In this document: piece after piece, positions 56,355-64,000 of the stretch
How the letters are laid out: every line of letters starts with the position of its first letter
How positions within the stretch are numbered: the stretch's first letter is position 1
Source: an uncultured Bacteriovorax sp.
GTDB taxonomy: Bacteria; Bdellovibrionota; Bacteriovoracia; Bacteriovoracales; Bacteriovoracaceae
DNA: 64,000 bases
Assembly: GCA_946480715.1 (NCBI GenBank)
Contig: CAMLKK010000011.1
Location: 16,308 to 80,307 of the forward strand
Reading direction: 5' to 3'
Notes under the pieces: model-generated
What the model saw: only the letters and a program-made list of their open reading frames with translations
The model's database searches: none
Told to the model about the DNA's origin: nothing
Program-made: the position numbers and the translations under genes

Positions 56355-56654
56355 ATGGACAACGGGAATTTATATCCTTTCATACATGCAGAACCTTTAG
56401 CCGCGGGAAGAAATGTTAATCCTCAGGTCTATTATTTATTCAATCAAAAAGAAAATAGAGGTTATGTAGTTGAAGGGCTCGCTGCACTTTTTTGCCGTAA
56501 ACTTGATGGCAAAAAAAAATTAGCTGAGGTTATCGTAGAATTCGAGTCAGAGTACGAATTGGAAAAAGGAAAATTCGAAAAAGATATCAATGAACTCATT
56601 CAGGATTTAAGTAAAAATAGATTGCTTGAGTTGCTTAATAACCCTAAAGCTTAA
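56355..56654 (+). CDS. PqqD-like RiPP recognition protein A
   Basis: 99 aa with AGGA ahead of the ATG. Homologous to 21627-21926 at identical length: YYLFNQKENRGYVVEGLAALFCRKL and KKLAEVIVEFE. PqqD-like domains bind leader peptides; the conserved FG.LKPLTA motif of both precursors is the likely ligand. Confidence 0.8.
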   Translation: MDNGNLYPFIHAEPLAAGRNVNPQVYYLFNQKENRGYVVEGLAALFCRKLDGKKKLAEVIVEFESEYELEKGKFEKDINELIQDLSKNRLLELLNNPKA

Positions 56655-56668
56655 AAAATGAGGGAGTA

Positions 56669-57844
56669 TTGAAAAGAAGAGACTTTATTTCAAGTTCCTT
56701 ACTGGGTGGAATAGGGCTATCTCTTTCTTCTTCTTTAATTCATGCTACTGATGTGATCCTTCCTCGAAATGATCATAAAGAATTTCTAAAATTAATCGAT
56801 AAAACCAAAACGCAGTTCAGCTCTTTGAGCATGACTGGAATTGATCCTACAGTTGAATTCATAAACAAACGTCAAAATGGCGATTATGGTGCTGTTCGTC
56901 CTGGACTAGCATTTCTCAATGACAATAAAGAAAATGCCATCCTTGATGTTCCCGTTTTTCCACACTCAGTTGAGCAAAACCCAAACTCTTTAGGGAGAGT
57001 CATGCTTATCCCTAGACGAGGTAATACTTGCTATGAATTCGACGTTTATCAAAATAAAGTTGTTACTAAATTGCAATTAGATAAAAAAAGATTTTATGGA
57101 CACGGTTGTTACATTCCTGGCACAACACTTTTCATTGCAAGTACATTCGTAAGAACACCTGCTGATTCAGCGATGACAGTGTTCGATCTAAGCACAGGAA
57201 TGGTTTTAAAAGATATAGTAGTGGAAGGCGGCGCAGGTGCTCATCAATGTAGCCTCTCTTATGATAAAAAACAGATTATCATTACTTTTTCGGAACCAAC
57301 ACCGACACATCAAACATCAATCGCTTGGTTTGATGTAAATACTCTTGAATTAAAAAACAGAGTTTTTGGTATGAGACCTCATGCTGAACATTTTTCGGAT
57401 TTGAGCGACGGGAATCTCATCTTTACCGGTGGGGTTGAAGATAAAGATGAACAAACTGTTATTGGAAATATAACGCCGGATAAAATTGTAAAAAATCTAC
57501 AATTAGAGAAATCCCAATTAAGACATCTCATTGGACTTAGTGTGAGTATTTGCGGTGTCGAAGAGAAAGGCATTTCCATTATGACTAATCTTGTAGAAGA
57601 TTCGGTTTATGTTTGGGATTATAAAAACGACAAATTATTAAAAAGAATTAATGTGCTTTCTCCTCGCGGACTTTCATTGAGCAATGATCGTAAAAAGGTT
57701 TTTGTAACTTCACTTGCAAACCATCGACAGTCAAAATCCTTTATTTCGGTCATCAATCTGGACAGTTTCGAAGTCGTAGAGAAATTTCATATTAACAACG
57801 CTCTTGCGTACTCAAGCCATACGACTAAATTTTTATTTTCATGA
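56669..57844 (+). CDS. Tat-exported DUF1513-like propeller protein, copy 2 (peptide A operon)
   Basis: 391 aa, TTG start with AGGGAG close upstream. Twin-arginine signal KRRDFISSSLLGG, then a signal tail LSSSLIHA. Propeller repeats with RFYGHGCYIPGTTLFIAST and GAGAHQCSLS match DUF1513 and the copy at 49768. As a folded, Tat-exported protein in the operon it may bind the mature peptide or a metal in the periplasm. Confidence 0.78.
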   Translation: MKRRDFISSSLLGGIGLSLSSSLIHATDVILPRNDHKEFLKLIDKTKTQFSSLSMTGIDPTVEFINKRQNGDYGAVRPGLAFLNDNKENAILDVPVFPHSVEQNPNSLGRVMLIPRRGNTCYEFDVYQNKVVTKLQLDKKRFYGHGCYIPGTTLFIASTFVRTPADSAMTVFDLSTGMVLKDIVVEGGAGAHQCSLSYDKKQIIITFSEPTPTHQTSIAWFDVNTLELKNRVFGMRPHAEHFSDLSDGNLIFTGGVEDKDEQTVIGNITPDKIVKNLQLEKSQLRHLIGLSVSICGVEEKGISIMTNLVEDSVYVWDYKNDKLLKRINVLSPRGLSLSNDRKKVFVTSLANHRQSKSFISVINLDSFEVVEKFHINNALAYSSHTTKFLFS

Positions 57845-57881
57845 TAGAATTCGTTATTAACTTTTGTGGGGCAAATTACTT

Positions 57882-58919
57882 GTGAAAAAGCTAATTTTAA
57901 TTGCAGTTTTAGTTCTTGTCGGGGCCGGAGTCTTCTTTTCTTTAAAGAAGAATAAGCAAACTCCAACAGCTTCGAAAGTTGAAAAGAAAAATGATGTACC
58001 GACAATTGATTTAAGTCTCGATGAAAAATTGTCTGATTTAAAGCCAGCTGATCCAAAAGACAGAGTGTTTCGAATGTTTGCCTATAACAGCTCAGTTAAA
58101 GTAAAGGTAAGCGACTTTGATAAAAAAACAGGCTTAGATAATCTTAGGCAGGTCGGATTGAACTTAAGTGTAGAAAGTAAAGAGACTACAGATCCTTTAA
58201 GTAAATCTGAATTATCAAAGTGGGATTATGATATTGGCGTATCAAGTATCATTCATTATGGAGAGCTTTTATTATCGGGGAAAGAACTCACTCCAGTTTT
58301 CGAAGTGACTTCAGGAATTCCTAAAGAGAGTTGTACTTGGCATGTAAATGTTATTGCTCCGACAGACAGTGCAATAAAAAACTTTAAAGATCTCGCTGGG
58401 AAAAACGTCGCTATTCGCTACCTTTCACGCAACACTGGTTTCATGGCCACTCAGGCGCTAATCGATGAAAATGTGAAAATGAAAACGATTCACATCGGAG
58501 TGGACGGTGAATGGATTAAAAATGGAATTGCTTCTAAAACAATTGAAGCAATCGTGGAGCCATTCCGAGTTCATGAGAAATATCAGGAATCAGATACACT
58601 CGGAAGAATAGTTGATAATAAATTAGCTGATTATCCTCAGCTAAAATTAGTGGAATCAAAAAAAATCAATGTTCCTTGTCGTTTGATGTATTTAAATTCT
58701 TCACTTGCTGAGAGTGAGCGTATTACAATTGTAAATACTGTAAGAAAGATTGGTCTTCAAGAAAATGGACCAGCACTTTTCTGGCCACTTGGTGCTTTTT
58801 CTCATGTGAGTGAATTGGCCCTTAGTCAGGGAGAGAGACTCAATAAAATGATTACAACTTATGGTGTGAGAGAAAAAACACCTAAGGATCAATTAGCGGA
58901 AGAAATTATCCCGCATTAA
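57882..58919 (+). CDS. Membrane-anchored periplasmic-binding-protein-like protein 2 (peptide A operon)
   Basis: 345 aa from GTG at 57882 (a TTG 18 bases upstream is less likely). Transmembrane segment at 4-20. Type 2 binding fold with FKDLAGKNVAIRYLSRNTG and KTIEAIVEPFRVHEK. Homologous to 34220-35278; both have exactly two Cys in the periplasmic part (SCTWHVN and PCRLM here), a shared disulfide or ligand site. There is no permease beside it. Confidence 0.8.
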   Translation: MKKLILIAVLVLVGAGVFFSLKKNKQTPTASKVEKKNDVPTIDLSLDEKLSDLKPADPKDRVFRMFAYNSSVKVKVSDFDKKTGLDNLRQVGLNLSVESKETTDPLSKSELSKWDYDIGVSSIIHYGELLLSGKELTPVFEVTSGIPKESCTWHVNVIAPTDSAIKNFKDLAGKNVAIRYLSRNTGFMATQALIDENVKMKTIHIGVDGEWIKNGIASKTIEAIVEPFRVHEKYQESDTLGRIVDNKLADYPQLKLVESKKINVPCRLMYLNSSLAESERITIVNTVRKIGLQENGPALFWPLGAFSHVSELALSQGERLNKMITTYGVREKTPKDQLAEEIIPH

Positions 58920-58923
58920 AATT

Positions 58924-59817
58924 ATGGCAAATAAAGGTAAATGGATCATTCCTCTGGATAAAATTCCACACGACGTTGTGGTTCACCATTACATTTATAA
59001 AAATACTGATATCCAAAACCAGATCGCCAAATTCAAAAATTTTAACATTCCAGATTACCTGGAAATGCCCCTCAACTTTGACCACAGTAAACTCGAAAAA
59101 TCTGTAAAAGAGGCCATTGGTCTATACGGTCTACATGAGTTTTCATACAAAGATGCTAAGAAAGAATCGAAAAGTTATGTTTCCTCATCTCTGACTTACA
59201 ATCCAGATGCAATTGATAAAATCTCAGATGACCCCCATAAAGCAACTCTGGGCTCAACTCAACTGATGCATGGTTCTGCTTCTCAATACGATAATGTTTC
59301 CACTGCTCGAAATACGTACAACGACACATTAGCATTCAAAGATAAAACTCCTTTCGCTCAATATGGCGATGTGAAAACTGTCGTTGATTCATTCAAGAGA
59401 ACTCTTGTGCGATCAAGGATTTCTACAGTCCTTGCCGGGCATATTGAATCGACAAAAATGGAGTACTGTTGGCATAACGATGAATTGGTTTTCATCAATC
59501 TGAGAGTTAACATTCCAATCCAGACATCACCCAATTATGTCATTCAAATTATCTCTAATTCAGAAGGTGAAACTTTAAACACGATTGAATTCCCATTGAA
59601 GATAGGAAATGCTTACGTGTACGATACGAATAAATATCACCGACCTTACTGCAAGAAGCTTGATACACTTGATAGAATCAATATGATCTGTGGAGTGTCT
59701 CCTTGGTTCGATTTTGACCCGCAAGCTCAAGCTTGGGTCTCTAATGAATTCTATGGTGAGGTTCACCCTTTTGAGATGTTTAAAATGGGTGAGATCTCAG
59801 GGCTCATCAAGTCATAA
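58924..59817 (+). CDS. Aspartyl/asparaginyl beta-hydroxylase-like oxygenase (peptide A operon)
   Basis: 297 aa. His184-x-Asp186 (CWHNDE), His239 (KYHRPYC) and Arg251 are the metal and 2-oxoglutarate residues; the beta-helix core is NLRVNIPI. The N-terminal 160 residues are specific to this copy. Last gene of the peptide A operon. Peptide A has Asp45 at the leader/core boundary, a possible target. Confidence 0.78.
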   Translation: MANKGKWIIPLDKIPHDVVVHHYIYKNTDIQNQIAKFKNFNIPDYLEMPLNFDHSKLEKSVKEAIGLYGLHEFSYKDAKKESKSYVSSSLTYNPDAIDKISDDPHKATLGSTQLMHGSASQYDNVSTARNTYNDTLAFKDKTPFAQYGDVKTVVDSFKRTLVRSRISTVLAGHIESTKMEYCWHNDELVFINLRVNIPIQTSPNYVIQIISNSEGETLNTIEFPLKIGNAYVYDTNKYHRPYCKKLDTLDRINMICGVSPWFDFDPQAQAWVSNEFYGEVHPFEMFKMGEISGLIKS

Positions 59818-59915
59818 AATCTGATTTTTAACTTTTTCATTATCTAATATCGGCAGCTTACTGGCCTACACTGGCCGCATTTTCGTTTTTTCTCAAAAAA
59901 GATGAACCCTTAGCA

Positions 59916-59942
59916 TTGACACTCACATGGTTGATACCATCT
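59916..59942 (+). promoter_or_regulatory. Heat-shock-type promoter of grpE-dnaK
   Basis: TTGACA (59916-59921) and TACCATCT (59935-59942), 13 bases apart, resemble a sigma32 promoter (CTTGAA / CCCCATnT). The ATG of grpE is 30 bases downstream. The rest of the 154-base gap holds a CTGGCC/ACTGGCC direct repeat without known role. Confidence 0.4.
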
Positions 59943-59971
59943 TTGGGGAGTAACGAACTGAGGAATATTAA

Positions 59972-60502
59972 ATGACTAACGAAACGACGAACGAAAATGA
60001 AGATTTGAAAGCAGAACAGGTTAGTGATGATGCTGAAACTGTTGAGCTAAAAGACGAACAAAAGAAACAAGCAGAAGACTTCAAGGCTAAATATTATTAT
60101 CTAGCGGCTGAATTTGATAACTCTCGTAAGAGATTCGAGCGAGAAAAAGAAAATTTACTGAAGTTCGGAAATGAGAAAATTTTAACGAACTTAATTAGTG
60201 TCGTTGATAATTTTGAGCTGACTGTAAATGCTCTTAAAAATGATAACGACGACAAAGTTCAAAACATTGTTAAAGGAATTGAAATGATCAGAAATCAATT
60301 TCTTGATGTTTTAAAACAAAATGGATTAACTCCAGTTGAAGCACTTGGAAAAACATTTGATCCAAATTTCCATGAAGCTGTTGCTCAAGCTCCGGCCGAA
60401 GGAAAAAAAGATCAAGAAATTATAACTGAATATCAAAAAGGCTACATGCTGAACGGAAGACTCCTAAGAGCATCGAAAGTAGTCGTAGCGAACAATAACT
60501 AG
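59972..60502 (+). CDS. grpE: GrpE nucleotide exchange factor
   Basis: 176 aa. Acidic N-terminal tail, a long coiled coil with [25 protein letters not shown], then the C-terminal beta domain with [11 protein letters not shown] and [16 protein letters not shown]. Works with DnaK, encoded 29 bases downstream. Strong RBS-like GAGGAA ahead of the ATG. Confidence 0.95.
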   Translation: MTNETTNENEDLKAEQVSDDAETVELKDEQKKQAEDFKAKYYYLAAEFDNSRKRFEREKENLLKFGNEKILTNLISVVDNFELTVNALKNDNDDKVQNIVKGIEMIRNQFLDVLKQNGLTPVEALGKTFDPNFHEAVAQAPAEGKKDQEIITEYQKGYMLNGRLLRASKVVVANNN

Positions 60503-60531
60503 TTTTAGGTTTACAAAAACAGGAGAAATAT

Positions 60532-62454
60532 ATGGGAAAAATTATCGGTATCGACTTAGGAACAACGAACTCGTGTGTGGCCGTTTTAGAAAACGGAACG
60601 TACAAAATTATTGCGAACTCTGAAGGACACAACACAACTCCATCAATCATTGGTTTTGCTAATAATGGTGAAGTTCTTGTAGGTCAGGTTGCAAAAAGAC
60701 AATCAGTAACAAATCCAAAGAAAACACTTTTTGGTATTAAACGTCTTATCGGTCGTAAAGCTGACGCTGCGGAAGTAAAAAAATTCCACGAAGTAGCGCC
60801 ATTTGAAATGATTGCTAATAAGAACGGTGATGCTTGGGTAAAAGTTGATGGCAAAGAAATGTCACCACAAGAAGTTTCAGCGAAGGTTCTTGAAAAACTT
60901 AAGAAAGCTGCTGAAGACTATTTAGGACAACCGGTAACTGAAGCAGTAATTACTGTTCCAGCTTACTTCAACGATGCTCAAAGACAGGCAACAAAAGATG
61001 CAGGTCGTATCGCTGGTCTTGATGTAAAACGTATCATCAACGAGCCAACAGCTGCTGCTCTTGCTTACGGTTTAGATACTAAAAAAGATAAGAACATCGC
61101 TGTATTCGACCTTGGTGGTGGTACATTCGATATTTCAATTCTTGAAATTACATCTGATGGTGTATTCGAAGTTAAAGCAACTAACGGGGATACATTCCTT
61201 GGTGGTGAAGACTTCGACTACAGAATCATCAACTACCTTGCAGAAGAATTTAAGAAAGAAAATGGTGTTGATCTAAGACAAGATACAATGGCGCTTCAAC
61301 GTTTAAAAGAAGCTGCTGAAAAAGCAAAACACGAACTTTCTAACGTAACTCAAACAGATGTTAACCTTCCGTTCATTACGGCAGATGCTTCAGGTCCAAA
61401 ACACTTGAACGTAAACATCACAAGAGCGAAGTTCGAACAACTCATCGCTGACCTTGTTGAGAAACTTGTTGTTCCTTGTAAAACATGTATCAAAGACTCA
61501 GGACTTTCTTTGAATGAAATTCATGAAGTCGTACTTGTTGGTGGATCAATCCGTATCCCTCTTGTTCAAGCGAAAGTAAAAGAAATCTTCGGAAAAGAAC
61601 CTTCTAAAGGTGTTAACCCAGACGAAGTTGTTGCTGCTGGTGCCGCTATCCAAGGTGGTGTACTTGCTGGTGACGTGAAAGACGTTCTACTTCTTGACGT
61701 AACTCCACTTTCACTTGGTATCGAAACTCTTGGTGGTGTTTCTACTAAGATCATCGAAAAGAACACAACGATCCCAACGAAAAAGTCTCAGACTTTCTCG
61801 ACAGCTCAGGATAACCAACCAGCTGTATCGATCCACGTTCTTCAAGGTGAAAGAGAATTTGCTAAAGACAACAAAACTTTAGGTAGATTCGATCTTTCAG
61901 GAATCGCACCAGCACCACGTGGTGTTCCTCAAATCGAAGTAACTTTTGACATCGATGCTAACGGTATCGTACACGTATCAGCTCAGGATAAAGCGACTGG
62001 TAAATCACAAGAAATCAGAATTACTTCTGGTTCAGGATTAACAGAAGAAGAAATCCAGAGAATGGTAAAAGATGCTGAAGCTAACCGCTCAGCTGACCAA
62101 GAAAGACGTCAGGTTGTAGATACAAGAAACAACCTTGATGGATTGATCTTCGCAACTGAAAAAATGATTAAAGAAGGTGAAGGAAAAATTTCTGGTCAAT
62201 CTAAGTCAGAACTTGAGAGTGCAGTAGCTGAAGCTAAAACTAAACTTACAAGCGAATCACTTGATGAATTGAAAGCTGCAGTTGAGAGACTACAAAACGT
62301 ATCTCATAAAGTTGCAACTGAAATGTATCAAGCTGGTGGAGCTCCAGGCGGAGACGCTGGTCCACAAGGTCCAGGAGCTGGTTCAACTGATTCAGATGCA
62401 GGATCATCTAAGAAAGATGACGATGTTGTTGATGCGGACTACAAAGAAGTCTAA
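60532..62454 (+). CDS. dnaK: Chaperone DnaK (Hsp70)
   Basis: 640 aa. ATPase domain starts [13 protein letters not shown] and contains [11 protein letters not shown] and [13 protein letters not shown]; the substrate domain has [14 protein letters not shown] and ends in the usual [11 protein letters not shown] tail. RBS AGGAGA ahead of ATG. Middle gene of the grpE-dnaK-dnaJ cluster, followed by a terminator at 62487-62513. Confidence 0.98.
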   Translation: MGKIIGIDLGTTNSCVAVLENGTYKIIANSEGHNTTPSIIGFANNGEVLVGQVAKRQSVTNPKKTLFGIKRLIGRKADAAEVKKFHEVAPFEMIANKNGDAWVKVDGKEMSPQEVSAKVLEKLKKAAEDYLGQPVTEAVITVPAYFNDAQRQATKDAGRIAGLDVKRIINEPTAAALAYGLDTKKDKNIAVFDLGGGTFDISILEITSDGVFEVKATNGDTFLGGEDFDYRIINYLAEEFKKENGVDLRQDTMALQRLKEAAEKAKHELSNVTQTDVNLPFITADASGPKHLNVNITRAKFEQLIADLVEKLVVPCKTCIKDSGLSLNEIHEVVLVGGSIRIPLVQAKVKEIFGKEPSKGVNPDEVVAAGAAIQGGVLAGDVKDVLLLDVTPLSLGIETLGGVSTKIIEKNTTIPTKKSQTFSTAQDNQPAVSIHVLQGEREFAKDNKTLGRFDLSGIAPAPRGVPQIEVTFDIDANGIVHVSAQDKATGKSQEIRITSGSGLTEEEIQRMVKDAEANRSADQERRQVVDTRNNLDGLIFATEKMIKEGEGKISGQSKSELESAVAEAKTKLTSESLDELKAAVERLQNVSHKVATEMYQAGGAPGGDAGPQGPGAGSTDSDAGSSKKDDDVVDADYKEV

Positions 62455-62486
62455 TCTATTGATGTCTAAATTTTTATGAAATTAAG

Positions 62487-62513
62487 AGGTCTCTCCTTTG
62501 GAGGGACCTTTTT
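62487..62513 (+). terminator. Hairpin between dnaK and dnaJ
   Basis: AGGTCTCTCC (62487-62496) pairs with GGAGGGACCT (62500-62509; one G-U pair) around TTT, followed by a T run to 62513. A full or partial terminator that would lower dnaJ relative to dnaK. Confidence 0.75.
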
Positions 62514-62526
62514 GTAGGTGAGATAC

Positions 62527-63663
62527 ATGAGCGCAAAAAGAGATTATTACGAAATTCTTGGAGTCCAAAAAGGGACGAGTAAGGATGAAATCAAGAAGGC
62601 CTATCGTAAATTGGCCATGCAGTATCACCCTGACAAAAATCCAGGGAATGCAGAAGCAGAAGCAAAATTTAAAGAAGCTTCTGAAGCAGCTGAAGTTCTT
62701 TTAGATGATGATAAAAAAGCTCGTTACGATCAATTCGGTCACGCAGGTGTAAATGGCCAAGGTGGATTCGGTGGCGCTGGTGGATTCCAAGGTGGAGACT
62801 TTGGAGACTTCGGTGATATTTTCGGAGACATTTTTGGAGACATGTTAGGCGGACGCGGACGCGGTGGTCGTGGCGGAAGACGTTCACAAGGAAGACCTGG
62901 TGACGATCTTCAAATGGGTATTGATATTGAATTCGCTGAAGCAGCGTTCGGAACTGAAAAAACAATTTCACTCACTAAAAATGTTAAGTGCGATACTTGT
63001 AATGGCTCTGGTGCAAAAGCTGGATCAAGCCCTACAACATGTGACTACTGTAACGGTCATGGTGAAGTGAGAAGACAGCAAGGTTTCTTCACTGTTTCTT
63101 CAACTTGTCCTAAATGTAATGGCTCTGGTCAGATGATCAAAGATCCGTGCGGAACTTGTCATGGCCAAGGTAAGAAAAAGAAAAAAGTTGATCTGCAAGT
63201 AAAAGTGCCGGCAGGTATCGATCAAGGACAGCGCTTAAAACTTTCGAATGAAGGTGATGCTGGTTCAATGGGCGGACCGAATGGTGATCTATATGTTGTC
63301 ATCAACATCAAACCACATAAAATTTTTGAACGTGATGAATTTGATGTTCACTGTACAGTGCCTATCAGCTTCTCACAGGCGGCCTTAGGCGCAGAAATGG
63401 AAGTGCCGACCCTTTCAGGTAAAGTCGCATTGAAAATTCCAGCGGGCACTCAATCGGGCGTAAAAATGCGCTTAAAAGGGAAGGGGATTCAACGTCTCGG
63501 AGGTTACGGAGTGGGTGACCAAATCGTCACTGTTCACGTCGAAACGCCAACGAAAATTTCAAGTGAGCAAAAAGAAATTTTTCAGCGACTCGCGGAGTTA
63601 GATGAACACTCAAACCCAATGAGTCGTGGATTCTTCGATAAAGTTAAAGATCTGTTTCAATAG
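62527..63663 (+). CDS. dnaJ: Co-chaperone DnaJ (Hsp40)
   Basis: 378 aa from ATG at 62527 (an upstream GTG adds three residues). J domain with HPD in YHPDKNPG, Gly/Phe region, zinc domain with four CxxCxGxG motifs ([32 protein letters not shown]) and the C-terminal client domains. AGGTGAG is nine bases ahead. Confidence 0.97.
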   Translation: MSAKRDYYEILGVQKGTSKDEIKKAYRKLAMQYHPDKNPGNAEAEAKFKEASEAAEVLLDDDKKARYDQFGHAGVNGQGGFGGAGGFQGGDFGDFGDIFGDIFGDMLGGRGRGGRGGRRSQGRPGDDLQMGIDIEFAEAAFGTEKTISLTKNVKCDTCNGSGAKAGSSPTTCDYCNGHGEVRRQQGFFTVSSTCPKCNGSGQMIKDPCGTCHGQGKKKKKVDLQVKVPAGIDQGQRLKLSNEGDAGSMGGPNGDLYVVINIKPHKIFERDEFDVHCTVPISFSQAALGAEMEVPTLSGKVALKIPAGTQSGVKMRLKGKGIQRLGGYGVGDQIVTVHVETPTKISSEQKEIFQRLAELDEHSNPMSRGFFDKVKDLFQ

Positions 63664-63680
63664 AGCTGCGAGAGCAGCGC

Positions 63681-63704
63681 ACCCCAGCTGCAAACGGCTG
63701 GGGT
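63681..63704 (+). terminator. Inverted repeat after dnaJ
   Basis: ACCCCAGC (63681-63688) and GCTGGGGT (63697-63704) form a strong 8 bp stem with an 8-base loop 18 bases after the dnaJ stop; the T run is weak. Confidence 0.6.
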
Positions 63705-63798
63705 CTATTCCTGATTGCAATAGTCTCGTATTTAATCCTGCTTTCATATAATCCTATGCCTTGTTAGAATAGACTGAGTTTATTTTACCGAGGTTCAC

Positions 63799-64000
63799 AT
63801 GAAAATTTCTCTGGCTATCCTTTTTCTGACGTTTGCTACTGTTTCTTGTTCAGGCGTAAAAATGATCACACCTGAACGCCGAGTAGCTGAAAACGTCGAC
63901 ACATCTAAACTTTATAAACAGCCATTCCTGCAAAAAATAACTGCTATCAAAGAAAAAGTTCGCTTAGGAAAGAGTGATGTTGCTCTAAAAGATTTAGCGG
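63799..64000 (+). CDS. Lipoprotein of unknown function (partial, cut by window end)
   Basis: ATG at 63799 opens a frame that runs off the window (67 codons seen). MKISLAILFLTFATVSCSG is a lipoprotein signal with lipobox TVSC; the mature part is charged and helical so far. Nothing more can be said without the rest. Confidence 0.75.
   Translation, partial: MKISLAILFLTFATVSCSGVKMITPERRVAENVDTSKLYKQPFLQKITAIKEKVRLGKSDVALKDLA

Noticed and set aside
59910..59935. CIRCE-like start (TTAGCA) before grpE
   Set aside because: Only the first six bases fit; no matching inverted arm follows within the needed distance. A sigma32-type promoter explains the region better.
63681..63704. Hairpin after dnaJ as a riboswitch or attenuator of the lipoprotein gene
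   Set aside because: It is close to the dnaJ stop and 95 bases from the next start, so a plain terminator is more likely.
1..64000. Mobile elements, CRISPR arrays, tRNA and rRNA
   Set aside because: No transposase or integrase motifs, no regularly spaced repeats and no recognisable RNA gene were seen on reading both strands; small RNAs cannot be excluded.

Overview
The window looks like chromosome of a low-GC, Gram-negative bacterium with a predatory-bacterium flavour (Bdellovibrionota, Bacteriovorax/Peredibacter type). That placement is an inference from the gene mix (split propionyl-CoA carboxylase, single-chain methylmalonyl-CoA mutase, large M16 peptidase, many lipoproteins and membrane-anchored SGNH proteins) and was not tested by any search. 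Genes are packed tightly, often with ATGA/TAATG overlaps. There is no gene-free gap over 300 bases; the longest are 22081-22319, 59818-59971 and 63664-63798. I saw no rRNA, tRNA, transposase, integrase or CRISPR array.

Housekeeping parts: 68-3588 is an acyl-CoA (propionyl-CoA) carboxylase operon. 11850-14953 is methylmalonyl-CoA mutase with its chaperone MeaB, so propionyl-CoA can be taken to succinyl-CoA. 15603-19369 holds an M16 peptidase and HemW. 59972-63663 is grpE-dnaK-dnaJ, followed by a lipoprotein cut off by the window end.

Accessory region 1 (5356-11834) holds two tandem radical SAM genes, a nucleotidyltransferase-like gene, two divergently transcribed radical SAM genes with an N-terminal twitch (SPASM-like) domain, and an SGNH protein.

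Accessory region 2 (19357-59817, about 40 kb, between hemW and grpE) is the unusual part. It contains two short peptides with the same leader motif, FG[ST]LKPLTA[VI]Q, both ending in Cys-Tyr. Peptide A (54810-55001) ends in a Gly-rich tail with four Cys and is followed by a radical SAM/SPASM maturase, a PqqD-like protein, a Tat-exported DUF1513-like propeller, a membrane-anchored periplasmic-binding protein and an Asp-hydroxylase-like enzyme. Peptide B (21928-22080, 50 aa, easily missed by a 60-codon cutoff) is followed by a second PqqD-like protein, a glycosyltransferase, an unknown protein and another Asp-hydroxylase-like enzyme. I read these as two arms of one undescribed RiPP (ribosomally made, modified peptide) system.

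Around them lie four glycosyltransferases of one style (three paired with proteins of an unknown family), an ABC transporter, a Crp/Fnr-type regulator, two Dlt-like acyl-transfer cassettes (AMP ligase, carrier protein, MBOAT, SGNH), an HPr-kinase-like protein, a UnbV/UnbU-like pair, a radical SAM gene between two hydroxylases, and a radical SAM protein fused to an HExxH metallopeptidase. Together they suggest a surface or exported peptide that is modified, perhaps glycosylated or acylated, and handled at the cell envelope. The product and its target are unknown.
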